DNA of 5,476 nucleotides, taken from the NCBI GenBank assembly GCA_903923915.1, contig CAIXZI010000148.1, forward strand, positions 1 to 5,476, written 5' to 3'. The notes beneath the pieces were generated by a model, which was not told where the DNA came from, ran no database searches, and saw only the letters and a program-made list of their open reading frames with translations. The number at the start of each line of letters is the position of its first letter. Positions within the stretch are counted from its first letter, which is position 1. Source of the stretch: an uncultured Bacteroidota bacterium (GTDB taxonomy: Bacteria; Bacteroidota; Bacteroidia; B-17B0; Aurantibacillaceae). Positions 1-5,476 of this stretch are shown here, in pieces. The translations under genes and the position numbers were made by a program.

Positions 1-456
1 ACCGTTCCATTAAAAATAATGAAACAGCTTACCGAAAATAACTTTACAACAGTTGGAACAGATCAGTTTATTGCTGATACGCGTTTAATGACAGTGCGTG
101 TAAAAGAAGCCATCAACGGGGTAAATCCTATTGTGGCTGCTGATACAAACATTACAGAAGCTATTGTAAAAATGACTGAGTATGGCTTTGGCGCTATTAC
201 GGTTGTAAATAAAGATAATTCTGTTTTAGGTGTATTTACAGATGGGGCACTTCGTCGTTTAATTTCTGAAAAAGGAAGAGATATTTTAGCTAAGAAATTA
301 AGTGATTTAACGTTTAATCCAGCTATTAGTGTTGAAGCAAGTGCTTTATTAAACGAAGCAGCGGGTGTGTTTAAAAAGACCAACGTTGATACTCTATTAG
401 TGCTTGATAATGGCAAACCTATTGGTATGTTAGACATTCAAGACATGAAAGGGTAA
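1..456 (+). CDS. CBS-domain pair protein, probably the C-terminal part of a larger protein (5' end not in window)
   Basis: The frame is open from base 1 to a TAA at 454-456. An ATG at 19 would give 145 residues, but six in-frame codons precede it without a stop and it has no Shine-Dalgarno sequence, so the true start may lie outside the window. Counting from that ATG, residues about 27-80 and 93-143 form two CBS repeats. The first ends in LGVFTDGALRRLI and the second in PIGMLDIQDM. This arrangement closely resembles the regulatory CBS pair at the C-terminus of KpsF/GutQ (KdsD) arabinose-5-phosphate isomerases, which supply precursor for Kdo in lipopolysaccharide. Two points argue for caution: the family's usual TDGDLRR reads TDGALRR here, and the GG-containing end of the SIS domain that normally precedes the first CBS repeat is not visible. 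The CBS assignment is firm. The KdsD link is an inference, and a free-standing CBS protein or another fusion remains possible. Confidence 0.75.
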   Translation, partial: TVPLKIMKQLTENNFTTVGTDQFIADTRLMTVRVKEAINGVNPIVAADTNITEAIVKMTEYGFGAITVVNKDNSVLGVFTDGALRRLISEKGRDILAKKLSDLTFNPAISVEASALLNEAAGVFKKTNVDTLLVLDNGKPIGMLDIQDMKG

Positions 457-482
457 TAATTTTTATTTACTCTTAATCACAT

Positions 483-511
483 AAAAGGGATTCGTAATGA
501 ATCCCTTTTTT
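483..511 (+). terminator. Rho-independent terminator after the CBS gene
   Basis: An 11-bp perfect stem pairs 483-493 (AAAAGGGATTC) with 499-509 (GAATCCCTTTT) around a 5-nt loop, GTAAT. The right arm runs into a tract of six T (506-511). It lies 26 nt after the stop codon of the CBS gene and isolates that gene from the TolC-family gene downstream. The A-run on the left arm would also give a U-tract on the opposite strand, so it could work in both directions. Confidence 0.9.
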
Positions 512-531
512 ATTTTATATAATTTTTATTT

Positions 532-539
532 TACCTTAG
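532..539 (+). promoter_or_regulatory. Possible -7 box for the TolC-family gene
   Basis: TACCTTAG differs at one defined position from the Bacteroidota -7 consensus TAnnTTTG and lies 21 nt before the ATG at 561. The matching -33 region would fall in the T-tract of the preceding terminator, where no clear TTTG is seen. A promoter is needed in this gap because the terminator separates the two genes, but this exact site is only a candidate. Confidence 0.3.
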
Positions 540-560
540 TTTTTAGTTTAAAACAAGCAT

Positions 561-1799
561 ATGAAAAAACTGTTAGGGATATTTTTATTTATAGGACTTC
601 ATCTTTTTGGGCAAAATAACACAATCAAAAAAATGAACCTGCAGGAGTGTGTAGATTTTGCTATTAAAAACAACGAAAATATCAAAACAGCAAATTTAGA
701 TGTGGCTTACCAAAAGCAATTTAAAAAAGCCGGCACTGAAATCCCTAAAACAAACGTATTGTTTGCACAAGGTCAGTTTAACTCGGTATATAAATACGAT
801 AATTGTGTAACAGTTTCTCAGCAAATACCTTTTCCTACGGTATTTACAGCCCACAATGCTTTAGCAAAAGCTTATATTAAAGGTAGCGAGTATAAATTAG
901 CAGCTACGCAAGCCGATTTAATTTATCAGGTAAAAAGCACTTATTATTCGCTACTTTATTATTATGCCATTGAACGCCTGTTAGAAAAAGAAGATAGCAT
1001 TTACCAAAGCTTTGCCAAATCTGGTCAATTAAAATACGAAACCGGAACTGCAAGTTTATTAGAAAAAACAACAGCCGAAACCAAAGTAATGGAAATTAAA
1101 AACCAGTTATTAGAAAACGAAGAAGACATTAATGCTTTTCAAATTCAATTACAAACCTTATTAAATAGTGATGTAGAAGTAGATATTGAAAATGAAGACC
1201 TTACTAAAAACGCATTAAATATAAGCGCTGATAGCAACAATATTTCAGCACACCCGTATCTTTTATACTTAGACCAACAAGTAGTTGCCGGAAGAAAAAA
1301 TAAAACGTTAGAGGTAAATAAAATACTGCCCGACCTACAAGTTGGTTACTGGAATTTATCTATTTATGGTCCGGCCGATATTGGCAACGGTCCTTATACT
1401 TTAAGTACAAAAAATAGATTAACAGGTTTACTTTTAGGCGTAAACATTCCGCTTTGGTTTTATCCGCAAAGTGCAAAAATAAAAGCAGCAGATATTACTA
1501 CGCAGGTAGCACAAAGCAATTACAACTACAACAAAACAGTTTTTGAAGGGCAGTTTAAACAATCATACACACTGTACTTAAAATATCAAAACAGTATTAG
1601 TTTTTATAAGAAAAGTGCCTTGGTAAAATCTCAGGTAATAATAGAGCAAGCATTAAAATCTTATGAAACAAAAGAAATTAGTTATGTAGATTATCTTACC
1701 GTTGTTAGCAATGCCCTTGATATAGAAAGCAACTACCTCAATGTTATTTTTCAAAATAATTTAGCCGTTCTTAAAATAGAATACCTGCTTTCAAAATAA
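561..1799 (+). CDS. TolC-family outer-membrane efflux protein, CzcC/CusC-like
   Basis: This is probably the outer-membrane channel of a tripartite efflux pump, joined in the periplasm to an adaptor and an inner-membrane RND transporter. Residues 1-17 are a signal peptide (two Lys, then a hydrophobic core, ending HLFG before QNN). There is no lipobox Cys, so it is not a lipoprotein. TolC-family features appear in order: the N-terminal helix LQECVDFAIKNNENIK (27-42), a strand region GQFNS...VSQQIPFPTVF (71-95), a long helical hairpin with LKYETGTASLLEKTTAE (157-173), then the second repeat with GVNIPLWF (293-300) and the helix ALKSYETKEISYVDYL (364-379). The QFNS/IPFPTVF pattern resembles the TolC-like segment attached to Bacteroidota CusA/CzcA heavy-metal pumps, so metal or cation efflux is the best guess. 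At 412 residues it is shorter than E. coli TolC but usual for this subgroup. No adaptor or pump gene adjoins it: a terminator lies upstream and a convergent gene downstream. The family is secure; the substrate is not known. Confidence 0.88.
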   Translation: MKKLLGIFLFIGLHLFGQNNTIKKMNLQECVDFAIKNNENIKTANLDVAYQKQFKKAGTEIPKTNVLFAQGQFNSVYKYDNCVTVSQQIPFPTVFTAHNALAKAYIKGSEYKLAATQADLIYQVKSTYYSLLYYYAIERLLEKEDSIYQSFAKSGQLKYETGTASLLEKTTAETKVMEIKNQLLENEEDINAFQIQLQTLLNSDVEVDIENEDLTKNALNISADSNNISAHPYLLYLDQQVVAGRKNKTLEVNKILPDLQVGYWNLSIYGPADIGNGPYTLSTKNRLTGLLLGVNIPLWFYPQSAKIKAADITTQVAQSNYNYNKTVFEGQFKQSYTLYLKYQNSISFYKKSALVKSQVIIEQALKSYETKEISYVDYLTVVSNALDIESNYLNVIFQNNLAVLKIEYLLSK

Positions 1800-1841
1800 T
1801 TAGAAGTCGTTTAAATTTAATCACATAAGCGAACCTCATAT

Positions 1842-1891
1842 TTCGACAGACTCAATATGACATCTCTCATCGTCAGTCTGAGTTTGCCGAA
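1842..1891. repeat. Imperfect REP-like palindrome in a convergent intergenic gap
   Basis: The arm 1842-1861 (TTCGACAGACTCAATATGAC) matches the reverse complement of 1872-1891 (GTCAGTCTGAGTTTGCCGAA) at 15 of 20 positions, around a 10-nt loop. It occupies most of the gap between the plus-strand TolC-family gene and minus-strand map. Sequences of the type GTCAGTCTGAGCTTGTCGAAG are, from memory, common dispersed palindromes in Bacteroidota, and this looks like a decayed copy. It could form a hairpin in transcripts from either side, but no strong T-tract follows either arm, so it is not a classical intrinsic terminator. Confidence 0.6.
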
Positions 1892-1906
1892 GACTCGAGA
1901 AGAAAA

Positions 1907-2701
1907 TTAAATTTTCACTAAAAAATCATTCTTATTCATGGCTTCTTCAGCAAACGAAAAAGTAGAAAGTATATCGGCCACACCGTTTACAACGGCTACA
2001 TCGTGCTCAAAATGGGCAGATGGTTTTTTATCTTTGGTAATGATAGTCCAACCATCACTAAGTTGCTTAATATCTTTGGTGCCCATATTAATCATGGGTT
2101 CAATAGCAATAGTCAAACCATTCTGAATTTTAGCGCCGCTACCACGTTTACCATAGTTAGGTACTTCTGGTTTTTCATGCAGGCTCTTTCCTAACCCATG
2201 CCCTACCAACTCACGCACAACTCCATAACCATGCTTTTCGGCATACTGTTGTATAGCAAAACTAACATCGCCAATGCGGTTACCGCTTTTTACCTGTTCT
2301 ATACCAACGTATAAACTTTCTTTAGTAACGCGCACTAAATCTTGTACTTCTTTTTTTATTTCACCGCAACAAAAAGTATAAGCATGATCGCCAACAAAGC
2401 CTTGTTTTTTCACGCCACAATCAACCGAAATAATATCTCCACTTTTTAAAATTTTATCAGAAGGAATTCCGTGTACTACTTGCTCATTCATAGAAAGGCA
2501 TAAACTTGCCGGAAAGCCGTTATAACCTTTAAACACAGGCACTCCCCCATTATCTCTGATAAATTCTTCTGCAATTTTATCTAAGTGTTTTAAAGTAACG
2601 CCTTCTTTAATTTCAGAAGCAACTAGGCCCAATGTTTTAGAAACGATTTGCGCCGAGTGACGCATTAATTCAATTTCTTCTGCTGTTTTTAAATATATCA
2701 T
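1907..2701 (-). CDS. map: Type I methionine aminopeptidase
   Basis: This cytoplasmic metalloprotease removes the initiator Met from new proteins. The 264-residue length is normal for the short bacterial type I enzyme. All five metal ligands can be placed by comparison with E. coli MetAP: Asp94 (SVDCGV), Asp105 (VGDHAY), His168 (VGHGLG), Glu201 (IEPMIN) and Glu232 (FEHDVAVV). The substrate-site histidines His78 (VVHGIP) and His175 (LHEKPE) are also present, so it should be active. The ATG lies 3 nt after the TAA of the HAD gene, without a Shine-Dalgarno sequence, which indicates co-transcription with gpmA and the HAD gene. In many bacteria map sits in the secY-infA ribosomal cluster; here it does not, so this is either a relocated single gene or a second copy. 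The last 20 or so residues after the conserved core are acidic and not recognisable as a domain. Confidence 0.96.
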   Translation of the reverse strand: MIYLKTAEEIELMRHSAQIVSKTLGLVASEIKEGVTLKHLDKIAEEFIRDNGGVPVFKGYNGFPASLCLSMNEQVVHGIPSDKILKSGDIISVDCGVKKQGFVGDHAYTFCCGEIKKEVQDLVRVTKESLYVGIEQVKSGNRIGDVSFAIQQYAEKHGYGVVRELVGHGLGKSLHEKPEVPNYGKRGSGAKIQNGLTIAIEPMINMGTKDIKQLSDGWTIITKDKKPSAHFEHDVAVVNGVADILSTFSFAEEAMNKNDFLVKI

Positions 2702-2704
2702 GTA

Positions 2705-3154
2705 TTATTTACCAAAAATTCGTTTTATAAAAGATTCGTTTTTTTTGCGATAGTTTCTATGCGCCTGTTCATCTTCGTAAATATGATTAAACTCGCCGCC
2801 TTCGGGATGCAGCGTTTGCCATATTTTACTCCAACCCGGAAAACCGCCAACATTACGATCGTCGATAAATATATCGGCATTAATTTTTCGGCTAATTGAG
2901 TGTGTATATTGTTCTTCAGGATAACTTTTGTTTACGGCATAAAAAGTAACTCCATTTTCTTTACAAAATTCAACCGCCTCCACTAATAAATCAGTATCTC
3001 TAAAGGTCCACAAAATAAGTTTATGTCCTTTTTTTTGTAATGCTTTCATGGTATCAAAAGCAAACAACATTTCTTTGCCAATTTTAGGATAGGCATGCTC
3101 TACAATGGTTCCGTCAAAATCAACGGCTATTACTTTTCCTTCGTTACTAATCAT
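2705..3154 (-). CDS. Small HAD-superfamily hydrolase (phosphatase-like), substrate unknown
   Basis: This is a 149-residue cytoplasmic protein with the HAD phosphotransfer motifs in order. Motif I is VDFDGT, with nucleophile Asp12 and acid/base Asp14. Motif II is Thr50 in ILWTFR. The motif III Lys is probably Lys90 in SRKINAD, and motif IV is Asp98-Asp99 in FIDDRN. It has no large cap domain; the sequence between motifs I and II is only about 35 residues. It resembles the small HAD family represented by Bacteroides BT0820, for which I know no established substrate. Its ATG overlaps the gpmA stop by one base (TAATG) and its TAA lies 3 nt before map, so it is the middle gene of a compact set. 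It might dephosphorylate a glycolytic or nucleotide metabolite, but that is only a guess from position. The superfamily call is firm and the activity is not assigned. Confidence 0.88.
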   Translation of the reverse strand: MISNEGKVIAVDFDGTIVEHAYPKIGKEMLFAFDTMKALQKKGHKLILWTFRDTDLLVEAVEFCKENGVTFYAVNKSYPEEQYTHSISRKINADIFIDDRNVGGFPGWSKIWQTLHPEGGEFNHIYEDEQAHRNYRKKNESFIKRIFGK

Positions 3155-3156
3155 TA
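3152..3156 (-). other. TAATG stop/start overlap joining gpmA and the HAD gene
   Basis: On the minus strand the gpmA stop TAA (3156-3154) shares its last base with the ATG (3154-3152) of the HAD gene. With no Shine-Dalgarno sequence in front, this arrangement favours translational coupling by ribosomes finishing gpmA. Confidence 0.8.
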
Positions 3157-3759
3157 TAAATTATATGCTTTATTAACGCTTAAATCATTATTCAATTCAT
3201 ACATACGCGGCTGAGCTGTACCAATTTCAAATTCTAAAATTTGTTCAGGAGTCATTTTTTCTAAATGCATAATTAACGCACGTAAGCTATTACCATGCGC
3301 CGCAATTACAATATTTTTTCCGGCTTTTAATTTTGGTTCAATTTCTTTTTCAAAATAAGGTATTACACGTGCTGCGGTATCTTTTAAACTTTCGCCATTA
3401 GGTGGGGCAATATCATAACTTCTGCGCCAAATTTTTACCTGATCTTCGCCAAACTTAGCGGCAGTTTCTGCTTTATTTAAACCTTGCAAATCGCCATACA
3501 TACGCTCATTAAGGGCTTTGTTATGGGTAATTGGAACATTTTTATGCCCCGATACTTCTAAGGCAAGTTTTAAGGTTTCTTGTGCACGTTTTAAATCAGA
3601 AGCGTATCCTTCATCAAAATGAATTCCTTTTAGTTTTTGTCCGGCAGCTTTAGCCTCCTCAATACCTTTGTCAGTAAGAGCTACATCCACCCATCCGGTA
3701 AATTTATTTTCTAAGTTCCAAACCGATTGTCCGTGTCTAAAAATAACTAATTGCGCCAT
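3154..3759 (-). CDS. gpmA: 2,3-bisphosphoglycerate-dependent phosphoglycerate mutase, short form
   Basis: This enzyme interconverts 3-phosphoglycerate and 2-phosphoglycerate in glycolysis and gluconeogenesis, through a phosphohistidine primed by 2,3-bisphosphoglycerate. The RHG motif (FRHGQSVWN) places the phosphorylated His at residue 9. Other catalytic positions are Arg58 (SDLKRAQET), Glu85 (LNERMYG) and His155 (AAHGNSLR). The [13 protein letters not shown] and WRRSYD segments are diagnostic of dPGM rather than a general histidine phosphatase. At 201 residues it is about 50 shorter than the E. coli enzyme. Part of the difference is a missing loop of about 25 residues between WRRSYD (111-116) and ESLKDT (123-128), as in the short dPGMs of alphaproteobacteria. 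The C-terminal tail is also shorter. The ATG at 3759 lies 16 nt from a perfect -7 box and leads the gpmA-HAD-map set. Confidence 0.95.
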   Translation of the reverse strand: MAQLVIFRHGQSVWNLENKFTGWVDVALTDKGIEEAKAAGQKLKGIHFDEGYASDLKRAQETLKLALEVSGHKNVPITHNKALNERMYGDLQGLNKAETAAKFGEDQVKIWRRSYDIAPPNGESLKDTAARVIPYFEKEIEPKLKAGKNIVIAAHGNSLRALIMHLEKMTPEQILEFEIGTAQPRMYELNNDLSVNKAYNL

Positions 3760-3775
3760 AAATAATTTCTTTTTG

Positions 3776-3783
3776 CAAAAATA
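3776..3783 (-). promoter_or_regulatory. Bacteroidota-type -7 box upstream of gpmA
   Basis: On the minus strand the sequence reads TATTTTTG, a full match to the Bacteroidota housekeeping -7 consensus TAnnTTTG, 16 nt before the gpmA ATG. This would leave a very short leader of about 10 nt. No clear TTTG is seen at the -33 position, where the degenerate 7-bp repeat lies. The box overlaps a perfect 12-bp palindrome, TTTTTGCAAAAA, at 3770-3781, which could be a protein site or simply a product of AT-rich composition. Confidence 0.5.
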
Positions 3784-3793
3784 CTATTTTAAA

Positions 3794-3828
3794 GTAAGAT
3801 TTGAGTAGTGAGATACGATAATTGAGAC
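3794..3828. repeat. Degenerate 7-bp tandem repeat, five units
   Basis: On the plus strand the stretch splits into GTAAGAT, TTGAGTA, GTGAGAT, ACGATAA and TTGAGAC. Four of the five units match TTGAGAT at 5 or 6 of 7 positions; the fourth matches at only 3. It fills about half of the gap between the exported-protein gene and gpmA. I recall similar TTGAGTA-type heptamer arrays between genes in Bacteroidota genomes. This looks like a short, eroded one, and chance cannot be ruled out. Confidence 0.4.
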
Positions 3829-3834
3829 CTGTAC

Positions 3835-4587
3835 TTATTTCTTAGGCGCAGCCTCAATTTTGCTTAAAGCAAGGGCAATTCTACGCACAATTTCAGTACT
3901 GATTTTACTAACATATCCCGAAGTAATTTTAGCAGGCGTATTTACATCTGCCGGAAACTTTATGCTGCATGTACCCGAGTTTATTTCTTTTGCATCAACC
4001 GTAAATATGGTATAATGCAAAGTAAGCATTCGCTCTGAGGTAGTACCCATATCCCCGGCCGCCAGTTGGTTAGAAATAATATCTAACTGATTAATAAATA
4101 AAAATAGATCTGTTTTATGCTTTACAAATAGTGCAGGTATAAGTGCCGGACTGATTACTTTAGCATTCATAAAACGTGCATCTGCATTTGATTCAATTAA
4201 AATTTGTCCATGCTCGATGTTTGCACCTTTCTTGCCCTTTTCTTCTTCAGGTACTTTATAATGCGATTGATCAGGTATTTTTTCGTAGGTGTAGGTTATG
4301 TTTTTATAAATATTTAGGATGTCTTTTTTATACTTTGCAGTATCCTTTTCCAAATCTAACACTTCATATTTTTGTTTTAATGCTTTAGCTAACTCAGTAT
4401 TTACACTCTTTCTAAAGGCTTCTTTTATTTCTTTTTGGGTAAGTTTTGTTTCAGCATTTATTTTATGATCAATTTGACTCATATACAACTTAGGCTCAAA
4501 TGGAATGACCATTACCTTGTGCTTAATTTGTGCATAAGATGCAAGAGATAAGATGCAAAAGACAAAACAGAAAATTATTTTTTTCAT
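3835..4587 (-). CDS. Exported protein of unknown function
   Basis: I do not recognise this 250-residue protein. Residues 1-19 are a clear signal peptide (MKK, hydrophobic core, cleavage likely after SYA before Gln20). There is no lipobox Cys, so the product should be soluble in the periplasm or secreted. The mature chain starts with a strand-like HKVMVIPF (23-30), followed by a charged helical region (48-76). Then come YEVLDL (74-79), a Lys-rich linker (about 103-124), a hydrophobic DLFLFINQLDI (160-170), a strand pair LTLHYTIFTVDAKEINSG (188-205) and a C-terminal helix (220-245). The IPF strand plus the later 'D..EINSG' hairpin is weakly reminiscent of CsgG/TolB-N-like periplasmic alpha/beta domains, but that is inference only. 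The ATG directly abuts the kmo stop codon, so the two are probably translated together. There is a single Cys in the mature part (207). The C-terminus is basic (APKK). Confidence 0.8.
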   Translation of the reverse strand: MKKIIFCFVFCILSLASYAQIKHKVMVIPFEPKLYMSQIDHKINAETKLTQKEIKEAFRKSVNTELAKALKQKYEVLDLEKDTAKYKKDILNIYKNITYTYEKIPDQSHYKVPEEEKGKKGANIEHGQILIESNADARFMNAKVISPALIPALFVKHKTDLFLFINQLDIISNQLAAGDMGTTSERMLTLHYTIFTVDAKEINSGTCSIKFPADVNTPAKITSGYVSKISTEIVRRIALALSKIEAAPKK

Positions 4588-4590
4588 TTA
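4585..4590 (-). other. TAAATG junction, kmo stop abutting the next start
   Basis: On the minus strand the kmo TAA (4590-4588) is followed with no spacer by the ATG (4587-4585) of the exported-protein gene. No Shine-Dalgarno sequence is visible in the preceding kmo codons. The arrangement implies one transcript and probable translational coupling. Confidence 0.8.
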
Positions 4591-5476
4591 TTTAAGCATG
4601 CTTAAAATTTCGTTTTCAACTTCTTCGCTATCCCATTTATGTTCTATGTCTTTTTTAGCCATAATCATGTCCATAATGGCTTGCTGCTTGTTACCTTCTT
4701 GTAAAGCGGTACTGTAGCGTATCTGCGGACTAAACGTAACCATTGGATATAGTGGTATCCATTTATCAGGGTGTTTTTCACTAAAGCGGGCTTCAATTTT
4801 TTTCTGTAATAAAAACACCGGATCAGCTGTTTTATCACGCATTTCGATAAAATTACCAACGGCCAAATCTGCAATGGCATCACCATCAGGCTTTCTTAAT
4901 GATTGATATTCCTGCAAAACAGCTTCCCAGTTTTCGTTGTGTTTAGATATTAATTCATCCAATACTACGCAATCTTCAAAACCACAATTCATGCCTTGTC
5001 CGTAAAAAGGAACAATAGCATGGGCTGCATCACCAATTAAAGCAATTTTATTATCAAACGTCCAGGGAAAGCATTTTACGGTTACTAATGATGAAACCGG
5101 GTTATTCATAAAATCATCTAGCAACGTTGGCATTAAAGGTACCGCACTTGGAAACTCTTCATCAAAAAATTTCTTTACCGCTTCTTTGGTTTTTAAGTTG
5201 GCAAATGATTTTTCTCCTTCAAATGGAAGAAATAAGGTGCAAGTAAAATTACCATCCGGATTAGGCAAAGCAATCATCATAAAACTACCGCGAGGCCAAA
5301 TGTGTAAGGCATTTTTCTCTAATAAAAATTCGCCATTTTTTCCGGGAGGAATAATTAATTCTTTATAACCCGCTTCAATATAATGTTGTTTGTATTCAAA
5401 TCTATCGCTGCTAAGCTGCATGTTTAAACGACTGGCAGCAAAAGCGCCATCAGCACCAAACAATAAATCACTTGCA
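4588..5476 (-). CDS. kmo: Kynurenine 3-monooxygenase, C-terminal two-thirds (5' end outside window)
   Basis: This FAD- and NADPH-dependent hydroxylase converts L-kynurenine to 3-hydroxykynurenine, a step from tryptophan towards quinolinate and NAD. The frame runs off the right edge. A TTG at 5463 is an internal Leu (reading ASDLLFGADGAFAASR), not a start. About 295 residues are present, so with a usual family length near 450 the N-terminal FAD-binding GxGxxG region (about 150 residues) lies beyond the window. Visible motifs, numbered from that Leu, are the DG motif GADGAF (3-8), HIWPRGSFMMIALPN (54-68) and the GD motif IGDAAHAIVPFYGQGMNCGFED (143-164). The PFYGQGMNCGFED segment is characteristic of KMO within the aromatic hydroxylase family. 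No C-terminal membrane anchor is seen, as expected for a bacterial enzyme. It is the first gene seen of the minus-strand series and abuts the exported-protein gene. Other kynurenine-pathway genes would have to lie outside the window. Confidence 0.93.
   Translation of the reverse strand, partial: ASDLLFGADGAFAASRLNMQLSSDRFEYKQHYIEAGYKELIIPPGKNGEFLLEKNALHIWPRGSFMMIALPNPDGNFTCTLFLPFEGEKSFANLKTKEAVKKFFDEEFPSAVPLMPTLLDDFMNNPVSSLVTVKCFPWTFDNKIALIGDAAHAIVPFYGQGMNCGFEDCVVLDELISKHNENWEAVLQEYQSLRKPDGDAIADLAVGNFIEMRDKTADPVFLLQKKIEARFSEKHPDKWIPLYPMVTFSPQIRYSTALQEGNKQQAIMDMIMAKKDIEHKWDSEEVENEILSMLK

Noticed and set aside
63..437. A 124-codon open frame on the minus strand inside the CBS gene
   Set aside because: It is fully antisense to a well-supported CBS coding region, has no recognisable domain, and is best explained as a shadow of that gene.
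473..1828. An exact 12-bp direct repeat, TTAATCACATAA, at 473-484 and 1817-1828, each about 17 nt after a plus-strand stop codon
   Set aside because: A rough estimate for AT-rich DNA of this length gives a few 12-bp repeats by chance, and the flanks do not match.
1902..1916. AT-rich inverted repeat GAAAATT-A-AATTTTC across the map stop codon, considered as a terminator
   Set aside because: The arms are nearly all A/T with a one-base centre and cannot form a stable hairpin.
4665..5368. Open frames overlapping kmo in other frames (4665-4886 minus, 5186-5368 plus)
   Set aside because: Both lie wholly within the conserved KMO coding sequence and their translations show no family resemblance.
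5461..5463. TTG as a start codon for the kmo fragment
   Set aside because: The frame stays open to the window edge and the following residues are the internal DG motif of the hydroxylase, so this codon is an internal Leu.
1..5476. A defence system, CRISPR array, insertion sequence, tRNA or riboswitch
   Set aside because: No spaced identical repeats, transposase, terminal repeats flanked by duplications, tRNA cloverleaf or known riboswitch core was seen. The gaps between genes are all about 107 bp or shorter, and the longest three are described above.

Overview
The window is AT-rich and looks like a chromosomal housekeeping segment of a member of the Bacteroidota; the order cannot be fixed from this sequence. 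Three signs support the phylum. No gene start has a recognisable Shine-Dalgarno sequence. A perfect TAnnTTTG -7 box lies upstream of gpmA. The outer-membrane factor resembles the TolC-like part of Bacteroidota CusA/CzcA fusion pumps. An intergenic palindrome also resembles a short dispersed repeat that I recall from Bacteroidota genomes.

Layout. On the plus strand, 1-456 holds a CBS-domain pair that is probably the C-terminal end of a larger protein cut by the window edge. It is followed by a clear intrinsic terminator (483-511). A lone TolC-family outer-membrane efflux protein follows (561-1799). A 107-bp convergent gap (1800-1906) contains an imperfect REP-like palindrome. Everything after that is on the minus strand, transcribed from right to left: kynurenine 3-monooxygenase (cut by the right edge), an exported protein of unknown function, a 75-bp gap with a promoter-like box and a degenerate 7-bp repeat, then short-form phosphoglycerate mutase (gpmA), a small HAD-family phosphatase-like protein, and methionine aminopeptidase (map).

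The minus-strand genes form two tightly packed blocks. In the first, the kmo stop codon directly abuts the ATG of the exported protein. In the second, gpmA and the HAD gene share one base (TAATG) and map starts 3 nt after the HAD stop. No terminator is visible between the blocks, so read-through is possible. The proteins do not form one obvious pathway: tryptophan/kynurenine catabolism leading to NAD, lower glycolysis, an unassigned phosphatase and N-terminal methionine removal.

I see no RNA gene, CRISPR array, insertion sequence, phage gene or defence system. I found no convincing new biological system. The most useful leads are the unknown exported protein coupled to kmo, the outer-membrane efflux factor without a pump beside it, map lying outside the ribosomal-protein cluster, and the two small repeat structures.
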